DNA of 29,009 nucleotides from a virus: IMG/VR virus record IMGVR_UViG_3300028178_000015, positions 1 to 29,009 of that record; one strand, 5' to 3'. Shown piece by piece: positions 1 to 7,180 of this stretch (position 1 is its first letter; each line of letters starts with the position of its first letter). The notes under the pieces were generated by a model. It saw only the letters and a program-made list of their open reading frames with translations, ran no database searches and was not told where the DNA came from. The position numbers and the translations under genes were made by a program.

Positions 1-121
1 GTAGGATAGCAAGGTCTTTATCCGCTTGCTGTTTCTCTTGATAAACTTCGAGCCCGTGTTTAACTAATGCGCCCACAATACCAAAGATGCCGCCACTAGC
101 TCCTAATAACATTTCAAGCAT
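1..121 (-). CDS. Holin-like small phage protein, 3' end beyond the window
   Basis: The ORF starts at 121 with ATG behind a good ribosome site (GGAG, 7 bases upstream) and runs off the left edge, so only about 40 residues are visible. They begin MLEMLLGASGGIFGIVGAL and continue with a charged stretch that ends KQQADKDLAI. A short Gly-rich hydrophobic start followed by a Lys/Gln/Glu-rich amphipathic segment is common in phage proteins annotated as three-TM holins of the gene-transfer-agent type, but the diagnostic C-terminal membrane segments are outside the window. The start overlaps the end of the upstream DUF5675 gene by eight bases, which suggests translational coupling in a lysis-type cluster. 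The holin assignment is inference from position and composition only. Confidence 0.55.
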   Translation of the reverse strand, partial: MLEMLLGASGGIFGIVGALVKHGLEVYQEKQQADKDLAIL

Positions 122-536
122 TTTTAATCTCCAATTCAAAAGGTTCGCGGTTCATTTCATTAACAAATTCACGGACTGCTTGTTGCGATAATAAAATAGC
201 AAGTTGCCCGTTAATTGTACCTAACTTCTTCCCAAGCAACGGGCAGCCAAGGCTATGCGTTAAATACTCAGGTGTTGCCCCAGCAAAGTTCCCACCGTGC
301 ATTCTAATACCACCACGGTTTGGAACATTTATAATTTCGTAAGTAAATTTGTGAAGTCTTGGTGATTTAGACCAAATAACTTTATAAATACCAGTTGGAA
401 TACAACTTTTGCCACTTTCGTTATTCAACCAAGGAAGCTCTAGCGTAAACCACTGTTTACCAGTGTCCGCTGTTAATATTCCACCAATAGTTCCTTGATT
501 TGTGGAAGGCTGTCTAATAATTGTGCATTTTCTCAT
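114..536 (-). CDS. DUF5675 family protein, possible YkuD-like cell-wall enzyme
   Basis: This 140-aa protein matches the DUF5675 pattern found in many phages and prophages next to lysis or tail-end genes. Visible landmarks are a conserved IPTGIYKV segment at about residues 46-53, the RMHGGN segment at 79-83, and THSLGCPLLG at 93-102. The order 'P-x-G-x-Y', then a His (H80), then S-x-G-C (S95, C98) resembles the active-site layout of YkuD L,D-transpeptidases, where the motif is His followed by [S/T]HGC. Here the second His of that motif is Leu. There is no signal peptide or membrane segment. Its ATG overlaps the stop of the upstream gene as ATGA. The family is clear; the enzymatic idea is inference. 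No conventional endolysin is visible in the window, so it could be part of the lysis system. Confidence 0.75.
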   Translation of the reverse strand: MRKCTIIRQPSTNQGTIGGILTADTGKQWFTLELPWLNNESGKSCIPTGIYKVIWSKSPRLHKFTYEIINVPNRGGIRMHGGNFAGATPEYLTHSLGCPLLGKKLGTINGQLAILLSQQAVREFVNEMNREPFELEIKNA

Positions 537-862
537 TTTGGTAAAGGAGCCCCTGACATAAACATAGTAAGTTTATAGTAAGCCCCAATGATAATTAGAC
601 TTACCACAATTACAATTGTTCCCCAAACACCTTTTTTAACAACATCTAACTTAACATTTTCCCAAAATCTTTCCTGCGCTTCTGCTGCTTTTATCATAGC
701 TTCATGCGCCCGTCTATGACCATCAAAATCACCATTTGGGAATGCTGTTTTTAAATCAATTAGCATTTCGTGAATATCTTCAACAGACTCCTCTAACTTT
801 TTATGGTCTTCTGAATCGCATACTCTGCGTTCAATTCCTTCCCATTTAGTACGAGGTGGCAT
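533..862 (-). CDS. Single-pass membrane phage protein (holin or holin-accessory type)
   Basis: This 109-aa protein has a hydrophilic N-terminal two thirds, rich in Glu, Lys and His and probably alpha-helical or coiled-coil (about residues 18-75, including GDFDGHRRAHEAM). A single strong transmembrane segment follows (about residues 78-101, GVWGTIVIVVSLIIIGAYY). The architecture matches a widespread phage family with an '(D)GHR.AH..M' motif and one C-terminal TM, usually located beside lysis genes and often called putative holin. It sits directly upstream of the DUF5675 gene, overlapping it as ATGA. An alternative is a membrane anchor or superinfection protein. The TM segment is seen; the lysis role is inferred from context. 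Confidence 0.7.
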   Translation of the reverse strand: MPPRTKWEGIERRVCDSEDHKKLEESVEDIHEMLIDLKTAFPNGDFDGHRRAHEAMIKAAEAQERFWENVKLDVVKKGVWGTIVIVVSLIIIGAYYKLTMFMSGAPLPK

Positions 863-875
863 CTTAAATATCCTT

Positions 876-1346
876 TTACGTTGGTGTTAATTTATCCAAA
901 ATAATTGCGTTCTGTAAAGGTGCGCCTTCAGGGTCAAAAGCAACAACAAAAAAATCAGGGGTCGCTTGTATTAAATTATCGAATCTAAACGTTCCATCCG
1001 ATTTAGAATACTGTGAAGCAACAAGCTGAAGTGTTTTTCGATAATATACAGCAACCAAGCAATTTGGCAATATTACACCGTCTTGCTTAATAGTGCCACG
1101 AATATTACCACTGGCTGTATAGAACAATAATGGGTATTGTTCGCTTTGCGCCCATACCGCTTCAATTCTAACTGGTCTTCCTATTCTTTTATTTATTAGT
1201 GTAGAATCAGGAATTGTTAATTTATATACAGCAATTGCATATAATCTAACTGGTTTGCCATTAACAGGGACACCTGACCCCGCTAATCTATCTACAGCGT
1301 AATAAGATACTCTACGAAACTTTCCTACTAGCCCCAAGTCTGCCAT
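876..1346 (-). CDS. Small virion or tail-tip protein with a carboxypeptidase-regulatory-like beta domain
   Basis: This is a 156-aa protein. Its C-terminal half (about residues 78-150) carries the pattern of a carboxypeptidase regulatory-like or transthyretin-like beta-sandwich: GNIRGTIKQDGVILPNCLV, then SDGTFRFDNL, then FFVVAFDPEG. Such domains are common in phage tail-tip and fibre proteins and in surface adhesins. The N-terminal half has a VGKFRRVSYYAVDRLAGSGVP segment (shown here without the full stretch) followed by a beta-rich linker of unknown family. It follows the 308-aa tail-associated gene by three bases and precedes the lysis-type genes, which fits a terminal structural component. 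I do not recognise a named homologue. The beta-domain call is by motif only. Confidence 0.65.
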   Translation of the reverse strand: MADLGLVGKFRRVSYYAVDRLAGSGVPVNGKPVRLYAIAVYKLTIPDSTLINKRIGRPVRIEAVWAQSEQYPLLFYTASGNIRGTIKQDGVILPNCLVAVYYRKTLQLVASQYSKSDGTFRFDNLIQATPDFFVVAFDPEGAPLQNAIILDKLTPT

Positions 1347-1349
1347 ATG

Positions 1350-2276
1350 CTAAACATACCAAGTATCAGAAGTTTCAATAGCGAAAGAGTAGTTTCCTCC
1401 TGAACCAGCACGTAGCCCAATAAAAGTCTTACCTGCTAAAGCACCAGACCCTGAGAACGTGTCGCCGTGGCCAAATGGTGTAGCATGACATGGATTCCAT
1501 AATCCAGGCACCTCACCATGAACAACTCCAATGCTACTTACATTTTCATGGATAAAACAACGACTCATCCACAGGCCACCGTCAACAGGGTGCGGGTAAG
1601 GTAGCCCTGAACCGCCCATCTGACTGCTTCCTAAGGTATAATCAGCGTGTACTCCAAATTGCCAAGAAGAGCCAAGTTGGTCGTATTTGCGGCACATCCA
1701 TTTGCCTGCGCCAACACTAGTCAATCCAGAATACTCAAGATTGACTGCATATTGATTTGACGGTGAAGTATCTGACGATGCACAAATCAAAGTGTTATAA
1801 ACATCTGAAGCTTTATAGCTTATAAAGTCACCGAAATAAGAATAGGCAGGGTATGCTAGTGGGTTTTCGGCATAGATAGCATTGTAGATATGGACGAATT
1901 TTTCGTTGGCCACCACAATCCAGTCTCTGGCGCCAGATGTTCCTGTGTAGTATTTGTAATGGCGGGAATCCACTTGTTGCGCGTTACTTGGGAATTGGTT
2001 TGTTCCCGTACTAATAGCTGTCATTGTTTCATAACCGCGAATCTCAGCGTAGTCCGTATTAGCATCATTTACTCGAAATAATCTTTGGTTAGTTCCTGCC
2101 GCTGTTTTGTATGCTGCTAAGTTAGTACCTGAGAAGGCTTTAGTCCACCCAGCGGCTACTTTAGCACCATAGCCATTTACTAAACACGCATCTAAAAGTG
2201 CAATTAAAGACCCCGCTGTATTCTGTAATACAGGAGCAGAAGCGTCTGTTGATTTATATACTTTAACACCAGCCAT
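1350..2276 (-). CDS. Phage tail-associated protein of unknown function
   Basis: This 308-aa protein begins with VKVYKSTDASAPVL and has an N-terminal segment (about residues 18-90) with SLIALLDACLVNGYG and AAGWTKAFSGTN, a pattern I recognise from conserved hypothetical proteins of several proteobacterial phages, usually near the tail-fibre end of the structural module. The rest is rich in Gly, Ser, Tyr and Trp with no membrane segment or signal peptide, as expected for a virion surface protein. A His-containing block near the end (ATPFGHGDTF) is notable but is not a known active site to me. The gene lies among small fibre-like genes. Function is unknown; a receptor-contacting or tip-decorating role is inference. 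Confidence 0.7.
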   Translation of the reverse strand: MAGVKVYKSTDASAPVLQNTAGSLIALLDACLVNGYGAKVAAGWTKAFSGTNLAAYKTAAGTNQRLFRVNDANTDYAEIRGYETMTAISTGTNQFPSNAQQVDSRHYKYYTGTSGARDWIVVANEKFVHIYNAIYAENPLAYPAYSYFGDFISYKASDVYNTLICASSDTSPSNQYAVNLEYSGLTSVGAGKWMCRKYDQLGSSWQFGVHADYTLGSSQMGGSGLPYPHPVDGGLWMSRCFIHENVSSIGVVHGEVPGLWNPCHATPFGHGDTFSGSGALAGKTFIGLRAGSGGNYSFAIETSDTWYV

Positions 2277-2291
2277 GATAATTCCTTAAAC

Positions 2292-2459
2292 TTATAACAT
2301 CATAAAAAAGTTAGTTGATGATTCTATATTACTTGTTCCAGAACCATCGTACGCATTAGCAAAATCCATTATAATTGTTCCATTTGTTGGTGGAGTATAT
2401 GGTGTTGCTGAAATAAAATCAATTGTAACAGGGTTTGTTTGAGGTGTATATGTGGACAT
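2292..2459 (-). CDS. Small 55-aa structural-module protein
   Basis: A short ORF begins with an ATG at 2459 that shares its first base with the stop of the upstream fibre gene (TAATG) and ends in TAA at 2292, just before the next gene's ribosome site. The product is 55 aa and contains two similar beta-strand-like pieces, PVTIDFISATPYTPPTNG and a following TIIMDFANAYDG, so it looks like a tiny repeat. The same one-base coupling is used by six other junctions in this window, which supports it as a real gene. I know no named family. Without it there would be an unexplained 180-base gap between two tightly packed genes. Confidence 0.6.
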   Translation of the reverse strand: MSTYTPQTNPVTIDFISATPYTPPTNGTIIMDFANAYDGSGTSNIESSTNFFMML

Positions 2460-3355
2460 TACGATACACCCTTAAGAACAGAAGACAAATCGTATTTAGC
2501 ATCAATTGAATCATAAATTAGACCAATTCTATCAATTACATTTGCTGGAATACTTGCTGTAAAACTTGCAATCGTTGTTCCATATCTAACTGTACTTGGT
2601 AAAGTTACAGTTCTTCCACCAGTTGCATCTTGTTTAAAGCGGATAATACATCCTTGCTCTGCTGTAGCATTTGTAAATGTTAAGACAACATTTCCAGTTA
2701 ATGTTAGCATTACCGAATCGTATAAAGACCAATCAATTGTTATAGCGCCAGATGCTGTATTATTTATTAAAACACGTTTATCTAAATGTGTTGGTTTGCC
2801 TGTTAAGTCTGCATAATTACCAGATGTAGCTACTGAACTAAAACCTGTTAAATCGGATGCTGTTAATACAACAACACCAGAATGACCATTAACAGAAACA
2901 ACAGATCCCCCGCCTGGATTCAATAACTCGGTAAAATCCGTCATTGTTCCAGTAACACCACTATTTCTGATATAAGTTTTTGTTAAATCTGTTCGAACAA
3001 CAACATCTCCTTCTTCTGTTGTCAATGCTAGTTGGTTTGCCTGGCTTGAAACAACAGATATCTTTGTTATCGCAATATTTGGGATTTGTGAGGTTGGAAC
3101 CTTACCAGTTGAGTCTAATGTAGCAACACCATTATTCACAGCTTTTTCAGATGGGCTAATAGCATTTCCAGAAAAATCTGTTATATCGGAGTGACTTAAA
3201 ACAATAGCACCAGTTCTACCAGCAACAGAAGTGACAGCTCCAGACCCACCGCCTGAAGAAACATCATCTGAGCGTGGTGGTTCATCCCCAAAAACTGCTG
3301 TCTGCAAGCCACGTATGCGGCCAGCTAACATTGTTAAATCACCCCATATTTTCAT
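2459..3355 (-). CDS. Tail fibre-type protein with repeated VxSVxGxxG motifs
   Basis: This 298-aa protein has the hallmark short repeat of phage tail fibres twice: VTSVAGRTGAIVLSHSDIT (about residues 41-59) and VVSVNGHSGVVVLTASDLT (about 152-170). Between them lies NNGVATLDSTGKVPTSQIPN followed by a segment including GDVVVRTDL, also a familiar fibre domain. The C-terminal 100 residues are beta-rich and Thr-rich, which suits a trimeric fibre tip. The start overlaps the previous stop as TAATG. The N-terminal 20 residues may attach to the tip. It is short for a full receptor-binding fibre, so it may be a side fibre or may work with the neighbouring 116-aa and 308-aa proteins. Family is by motif; receptor binding is inferred. 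Confidence 0.75.
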   Translation of the reverse strand: MKIWGDLTMLAGRIRGLQTAVFGDEPPRSDDVSSGGGSGAVTSVAGRTGAIVLSHSDITDFSGNAISPSEKAVNNGVATLDSTGKVPTSQIPNIAITKISVVSSQANQLALTTEEGDVVVRTDLTKTYIRNSGVTGTMTDFTELLNPGGGSVVSVNGHSGVVVLTASDLTGFSSVATSGNYADLTGKPTHLDKRVLINNTASGAITIDWSLYDSVMLTLTGNVVLTFTNATAEQGCIIRFKQDATGGRTVTLPSTVRYGTTIASFTASIPANVIDRIGLIYDSIDAKYDLSSVLKGVS

Positions 3356-3705
3356 TATTTACTCACAGTTACAACCATTGAATTTAAGCCTGGAGGGACA
3401 GACCCAAAATGTAATGTAAGCGTATTAACAGTTGTTGCATCATTATTAACCATAATTTCATCAAAAGGGGATGTAGCACGTCTTACACTAACATGGAGGT
3501 TCCGTGTATTTAGATTATGTGTTACCACAATATCAACATTCGTCCCATCGCCAACTGTTTGAATAAATTGGCCTAGACCCTCAACTTCAGCAGCAAGTTG
3601 AGCAACCGTTGCCTTTTTATTTGCCCCACCTTGAACAATTTCAACAAGCTCAGATCCATCAAGTGTTCCGGCTGCTGTTAATTCTGATATTTTAACTAAT
3701 GCCAT
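3355..3705 (-). CDS. Small tail fibre-like protein
   Basis: This 116-aa protein opens with VKISELTAAGTLDGSELVEI and then GGANKKATVAQLA. This is the standard opening module of many phage tail-fibre proteins ('isqLpaas.l.g.El.pvvq.G...kvt...la'). The C-terminal part (about residues 58-115) contains VTHNLNTRNLHVSVRR and a closing beta-strand, similar to the short C-terminal beta domain of other fibre or tip proteins. The whole protein thus looks like a fibre start joined to a fibre end with no shaft. It is coupled by TAATG to the gpJ-like gene upstream and to the 298-aa fibre gene downstream. It is probably a tip adaptor or minimal fibre; that role is inference. Confidence 0.7.
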   Translation of the reverse strand: MALVKISELTAAGTLDGSELVEIVQGGANKKATVAQLAAEVEGLGQFIQTVGDGTNVDIVVTHNLNTRNLHVSVRRATSPFDEIMVNNDATTVNTLTLHFGSVPPGLNSMVVTVSK

Positions 3706-5930
3706 TATTCAACAATCCTTTCGTTTCCGTTTTCTGTAATTCTAGTATCACCAGCTTCTGTTGAGCGGCTTGCCCCAGCATACGTGAAGTTCATTATATG
3801 TTGCTGTTTCTGAAAACTATTTAAACCATCCCGTTGTGATTCAAGTTCTATTTTAATATCATAACTACCAGATGGTAAACTTGCATCATATAAAGAAGTA
3901 GTTAATCCAGTTATATCTAATAAAACAGCATTTGTGGAAACCTTTGTTATTCTTAAGTTATATGTTACACCAGTTTCGGGCGTAATACTACCTTCCGTAA
4001 AATCAATAAAGCCAGCAACCTGCTGAACCCTATTTCTATGAGCCCAACTAATGTTAATTGTGCCAGTTAAAGATACATAACTTGCTGGGAAATACGAGCT
4101 ATTCACTTTAAAATTTCCGGGCGGGTATGGTTTACCAAAACGCCCAACAAGGGGAAGGGAGTGCGCGGTTGCTGCACTAATGTCCAATGAGCCTAATGCA
4201 GATATAGTACGCAGTTTAAAGGAGGCTGTTTCGTTCATTGCGTATTCGTAAATTGATGTAGCATAGTAACCATCAACAAACCAAATTTTTGAACCAGATA
4301 AATGTACTTCTGGAACAGTATCTAAAATACCACGATTAAACGAAATTACATTTGTTGTTGTATTTATTGATACAATTTCAATTAACTCGTTGCCTATATA
4401 TGCGTACCCACCAGCATCTACTTCTTCAATATCAATTGGTGAAGAATAAGAAACAGATGTTGCCATCTTATCAATTGTAGAGGATATTAAACAACTTGGA
4501 CAAAATTCAGTTTCATCAGATAGTATATAATTGTTATCTGAAATAGATAAAGAAAACCCATATTGACCACTTCCAGGCGAACTAGCTCCTGCTGATAAAA
4601 ATGCAGAGTATAGATCAATTTGAGCAAAATCAGCACTAGATAAACCAGTTGCTAAATCCCAATAAGGTGTTTCATACGAAATAAATGATGTAATATCTAA
4701 TGCAGGGGAGGATGGATTTTGCCAAAGAGGACTACTTACATTAACATAAGAAGTTAAAGGTAAGCCGAATAAATCTTCAACTGCTTCAATTCTTACTTTA
4801 CCATCTGTTAAAGTACCTGTGTCCACATTAAGGATTCTTAAAGGCATCCCTATAATTCCTTTATCTGCCCAATTAAATCTAACAACATCCCCCTTAATAG
4901 AGTCAAAAGCATCTCTATTGATAATCATAACAACTTTAACAAGTGTACTAGATACTGATTTTAAATCACGGACAACTATTCTAGACGCTATATCGTCAGA
5001 TACAATGCCCGGATATTCCCGCGGAGCAGATATTACTTGGCTTTGAATTGCAATATTAGCTAAGTCTTGTGCATATATTGTCTTTTTTGTACCAGTCAAC
5101 ATATCCGTATAACTTAGAGCAATTTCGTTTGTTGTTTCACCCCAATTTGGACGTTCAAATTCTTCAAGGCTAATGATATTATTTTCATCAAATAAAACAA
5201 GGCTACTAACTGTATAATCATCACGAAATAGTTTAAATTGGAATAAACCAGTTCTTGGATCTGTTCTAACTGCTCCACCAACATGGTTGACTACATCTTG
5301 GATAAACTCTTCAATAGTGGCTTGTTGATTCCATTGCAAGCATAACCCAAAACCTTCACTGAATAAAGCGTCTGCGGTTGCTTTAAATTGTGCGTCATCA
5401 ATTGCGCTTGTTGGATAACCCATTGCCCATTCAGGGTCTGTTAAACATTCGTAAATAATATGAGCAGCATTCATCGCCCCAGCAATATCTGCTTTTTCTG
5501 GATACCACGGGTTTCCATTACCACTATTCCACCCTTTTTTAATTCTTTTAAGTCGTACAGCTACATCCTTAACATAAGGGTTATTTGAACCAATAAAGAA
5601 TTTTTTAAATACAAGGCCACACACACCTCTGAAAGCAGGAACCATTGAACTCACAATGGAAGCTAAGTAAGCGTTCTGTCCTTGCGTTTCCTCACCCATG
5701 CAAATATCAACATGACCTTGAATACCACCTTCCCGTTCATCCCCACCAAATAGCTCGGGCGAATCCACATAAATGTCTTGTGAGCTGGTTGGTGGATTAA
5801 CCCCGCCATTCCAAGCTTCTCTTCCACCGAAGCTAATAGACTGTATTTCATCAACGGGGCCATGACAAAATATCATATGGAGCCCCATAAAATATTTCCA
5901 TCCAACGGTTATTTTTTTACCTTTTCCCAT
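3705..5930 (-). CDS. Central tail-tip protein (gpJ-like phage tail protein)
   Basis: This 741-aa protein belongs to the putative phage tail protein group that occupies the lambda gpJ position. The N-terminal part carries YFMGLHMIFCHGPVDEI, typical of the tip hub. WAMGYPTSAID and the later ATIEEFIQDVVNHVGGAVRTD match the central hub region, which forms the end of the tail tube and later part of the DNA passage. The C-terminal third is beta-rich (fibronectin-type or similar) and would carry host contacts. The last 20 residues form a short repeat (RSTEAGDT, RITENGNE, RIVE). Its stop is coupled to the small fibre gene as TAATG. Length is shorter than lambda J (about 1130 aa). I am sure of the tail-tip role and less sure which domain binds the receptor. 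Confidence 0.88.
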   Translation of the reverse strand: MGKGKKITVGWKYFMGLHMIFCHGPVDEIQSISFGGREAWNGGVNPPTSSQDIYVDSPELFGGDEREGGIQGHVDICMGEETQGQNAYLASIVSSMVPAFRGVCGLVFKKFFIGSNNPYVKDVAVRLKRIKKGWNSGNGNPWYPEKADIAGAMNAAHIIYECLTDPEWAMGYPTSAIDDAQFKATADALFSEGFGLCLQWNQQATIEEFIQDVVNHVGGAVRTDPRTGLFQFKLFRDDYTVSSLVLFDENNIISLEEFERPNWGETTNEIALSYTDMLTGTKKTIYAQDLANIAIQSQVISAPREYPGIVSDDIASRIVVRDLKSVSSTLVKVVMIINRDAFDSIKGDVVRFNWADKGIIGMPLRILNVDTGTLTDGKVRIEAVEDLFGLPLTSYVNVSSPLWQNPSSPALDITSFISYETPYWDLATGLSSADFAQIDLYSAFLSAGASSPGSGQYGFSLSISDNNYILSDETEFCPSCLISSTIDKMATSVSYSSPIDIEEVDAGGYAYIGNELIEIVSINTTTNVISFNRGILDTVPEVHLSGSKIWFVDGYYATSIYEYAMNETASFKLRTISALGSLDISAATAHSLPLVGRFGKPYPPGNFKVNSSYFPASYVSLTGTINISWAHRNRVQQVAGFIDFTEGSITPETGVTYNLRITKVSTNAVLLDITGLTTSLYDASLPSGSYDIKIELESQRDGLNSFQKQQHIMNFTYAGASRSTEAGDTRITENGNERIVE

Positions 5931-5931
5931 T

Positions 5932-6132
5932 TTATAAACCTAGCCTTATTTTAGCTTGTTCAACAACTTTAATTGCCATTGCATCATTCGTATTTAAAAA
6001 TAAGCTTGCTGGTAAACCGTCTTTTAAGAATACAGACCAATCCATATTATGTGATTTAAAAAAAGAACGAGTCCCTCTTGAGCAATAAGCAATACCTCGA
6101 ACGTCTTCAATTGTTACAATAAAGTCATTCAT
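5932..6132 (-). CDS. Small conserved tail-tip assembly protein
   Basis: This 66-aa protein has the conserved pattern of a small tail gene that sits just upstream of gpJ-like genes in many proteobacterial phages: an ATIxDVRGIAYCSRG-like opening (here VTIEDVRGIAYCSRGTRSFF), a HNMDWSVFLKDGLPA block, and a closing NTNDAMAIKVVEQAK. One Cys (C17) and a conserved Gly-Thr-Arg follow. It has no membrane segment. The start shares a base with the preceding stop (TAATG) and the next gene begins two bases after its stop, so it is a solid member of the tail-tip operon. The biochemical role is not known. It may be a chaperone or a tip component. Confidence 0.75.
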   Translation of the reverse strand: MNDFIVTIEDVRGIAYCSRGTRSFFKSHNMDWSVFLKDGLPASLFLNTNDAMAIKVVEQAKIRLGL

Positions 6133-6362
6133 TATTTTTTACCACCGCTTTTCTTAATTGCTTTTTTACTCAAATTTCCATACCAAACACAATTCGGGCC
6201 TTGTATGACAACTGTTCCAAATATAACAGGTATAGCCCTACCTTCTTCAGCGGTAGGTACAGTAAACTCAGATAGCGATGCTGCCTTCGGTGCTTGTGGC
6301 TTTGGGGCTAAAGCATTTTGTACTATTGTTGAAACAACAAGTAAGAATAATTGAAACCACAT
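6132..6362 (-). CDS. Small tail-module protein with N-terminal membrane segment
   Basis: This 76-aa protein begins with a hydrophobic segment (WFQLFLLVVSTIVQNALA, about residues 2-19) that could be a membrane anchor or a signal-like helix. A Pro/Ala linker follows, then the conserved core FTVPTAEEGRAIPVIFGTV and GPNCVWYGNL, ending in a Lys-rich tail. The '(I/V)PV(I/V)FGT' and 'GPN.VWYG' motifs are those of a small conserved tail protein seen beside gpJ-like and BR0599-like genes in YuA-like and related phages, and they resemble the start of larger tail hub proteins. It ends at a TAATG junction. Role is unknown, but membership of the tail-tip cluster is well supported. Confidence 0.75.
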   Translation of the reverse strand: MWFQLFLLVVSTIVQNALAPKPQAPKAASLSEFTVPTAEEGRAIPVIFGTVVIQGPNCVWYGNLSKKAIKKSGGKK

Positions 6363-6367
6363 TTATA

Positions 6368-7180
6368 TCACCATAATGCAAGATTAGCAAAAGGATTTTT
6401 TATCGGTATCCATGGAAAACCACCGAAATTTAATTTATTATTGAATTTTGTATTGCACGTTGCTAACAAATGGTCGCAGCCCGGATATAAGGAAACTGTT
6501 TGGCTACCAGTTAAACCAATTGGTATTCCTGATAGAGTTAATAATGAGCCAATTTGACGCATTATCATCCGTTTTTCTTTACGTCCATTATAATCCCATT
6601 CAGCATAGCCTCCAGAATAATAATTGTCCCCGTTTGCCCCAGCAATAGCAACTGAAATTTTATGACTATCAATACCAATAACAGAACCATCTACTTTCCA
6701 GTTTGTATTATTTAGTCCGCACTTTTTGCTATATAATACATGAGGGCATTGTCTAGTATATTTACGTCTTAAACCTGTTCTTTTTACGCTTGTATAAACA
6801 GGTTCGCAATTTAAGTCAACAACAGATTCTCGCCATTTTAAATTAAGCAATCTGCCCATCCATATAACAACTTTAGGAGTTGCTAAAGAATGGTGATTTC
6901 TATAAATAGTAAGTAATGTAACTTCAGATGGAGGATAGATAATATACTCTTGAATGAAATCAATTACACGAGGTACAGTTATATTTAAAGAGGAACGTCC
7001 AAGTTCGCCACTATCTTCCAAATTACCTCGCTCAATTGTAATAGCGGTGTATGTTGCAGAATCGATTATAATATCTTCCTGAGCTGATGTATAACGCCAC
7101 CTGTGGATACCTCGTGTAAATTCGTAAAGCTCGTATGGCTCCCCGTTATTCACACTTTTTTCAGTTACTTCATACGTCAT
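6368..7180 (-). CDS. Tail-tip protein, BR0599/DUF2163-like, lambda L analogue with Fe-S-type cysteines
   Basis: This 270-aa protein has an N-terminal DUF2163-like domain (YELYEFTRGIHRWRYTSAQ at 16-34) and the C-terminal signature GCDHLLATCNTKFNNKLNF (234-252), then GGFPWIPIKNPF. This is the conserved phage BR0599 family. Four cysteines are arranged as C145-x8-C154 and C235-x6-C242. As I recall it, lambda gpL uses the same CX8C and CX6C spacing to hold a [4Fe-4S] cluster at the tail tip. It overlaps the end of the distal-tail-like gene by 11 bases and has a clear AGGAG ribosome site. The fold and tip location follow from the family; the cluster is inference from residue spacing. Confidence 0.85.
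   Translation of the reverse strand: MTYEVTEKSVNNGEPYELYEFTRGIHRWRYTSAQEDIIIDSATYTAITIERGNLEDSGELGRSSLNITVPRVIDFIQEYIIYPPSEVTLLTIYRNHHSLATPKVVIWMGRLLNLKWRESVVDLNCEPVYTSVKRTGLRRKYTRQCPHVLYSKKCGLNNTNWKVDGSVIGIDSHKISVAIAGANGDNYYSGGYAEWDYNGRKEKRMIMRQIGSLLTLSGIPIGLTGSQTVSLYPGCDHLLATCNTKFNNKLNFGGFPWIPIKNPFANLALW

Noticed and set aside
5914-5922. An A7 run near the start of the gpJ-like gene, considered as a second slippery site
   Set aside because: It is not in X XXY YYZ register with the reading frame, and no overlapping extension exists there.
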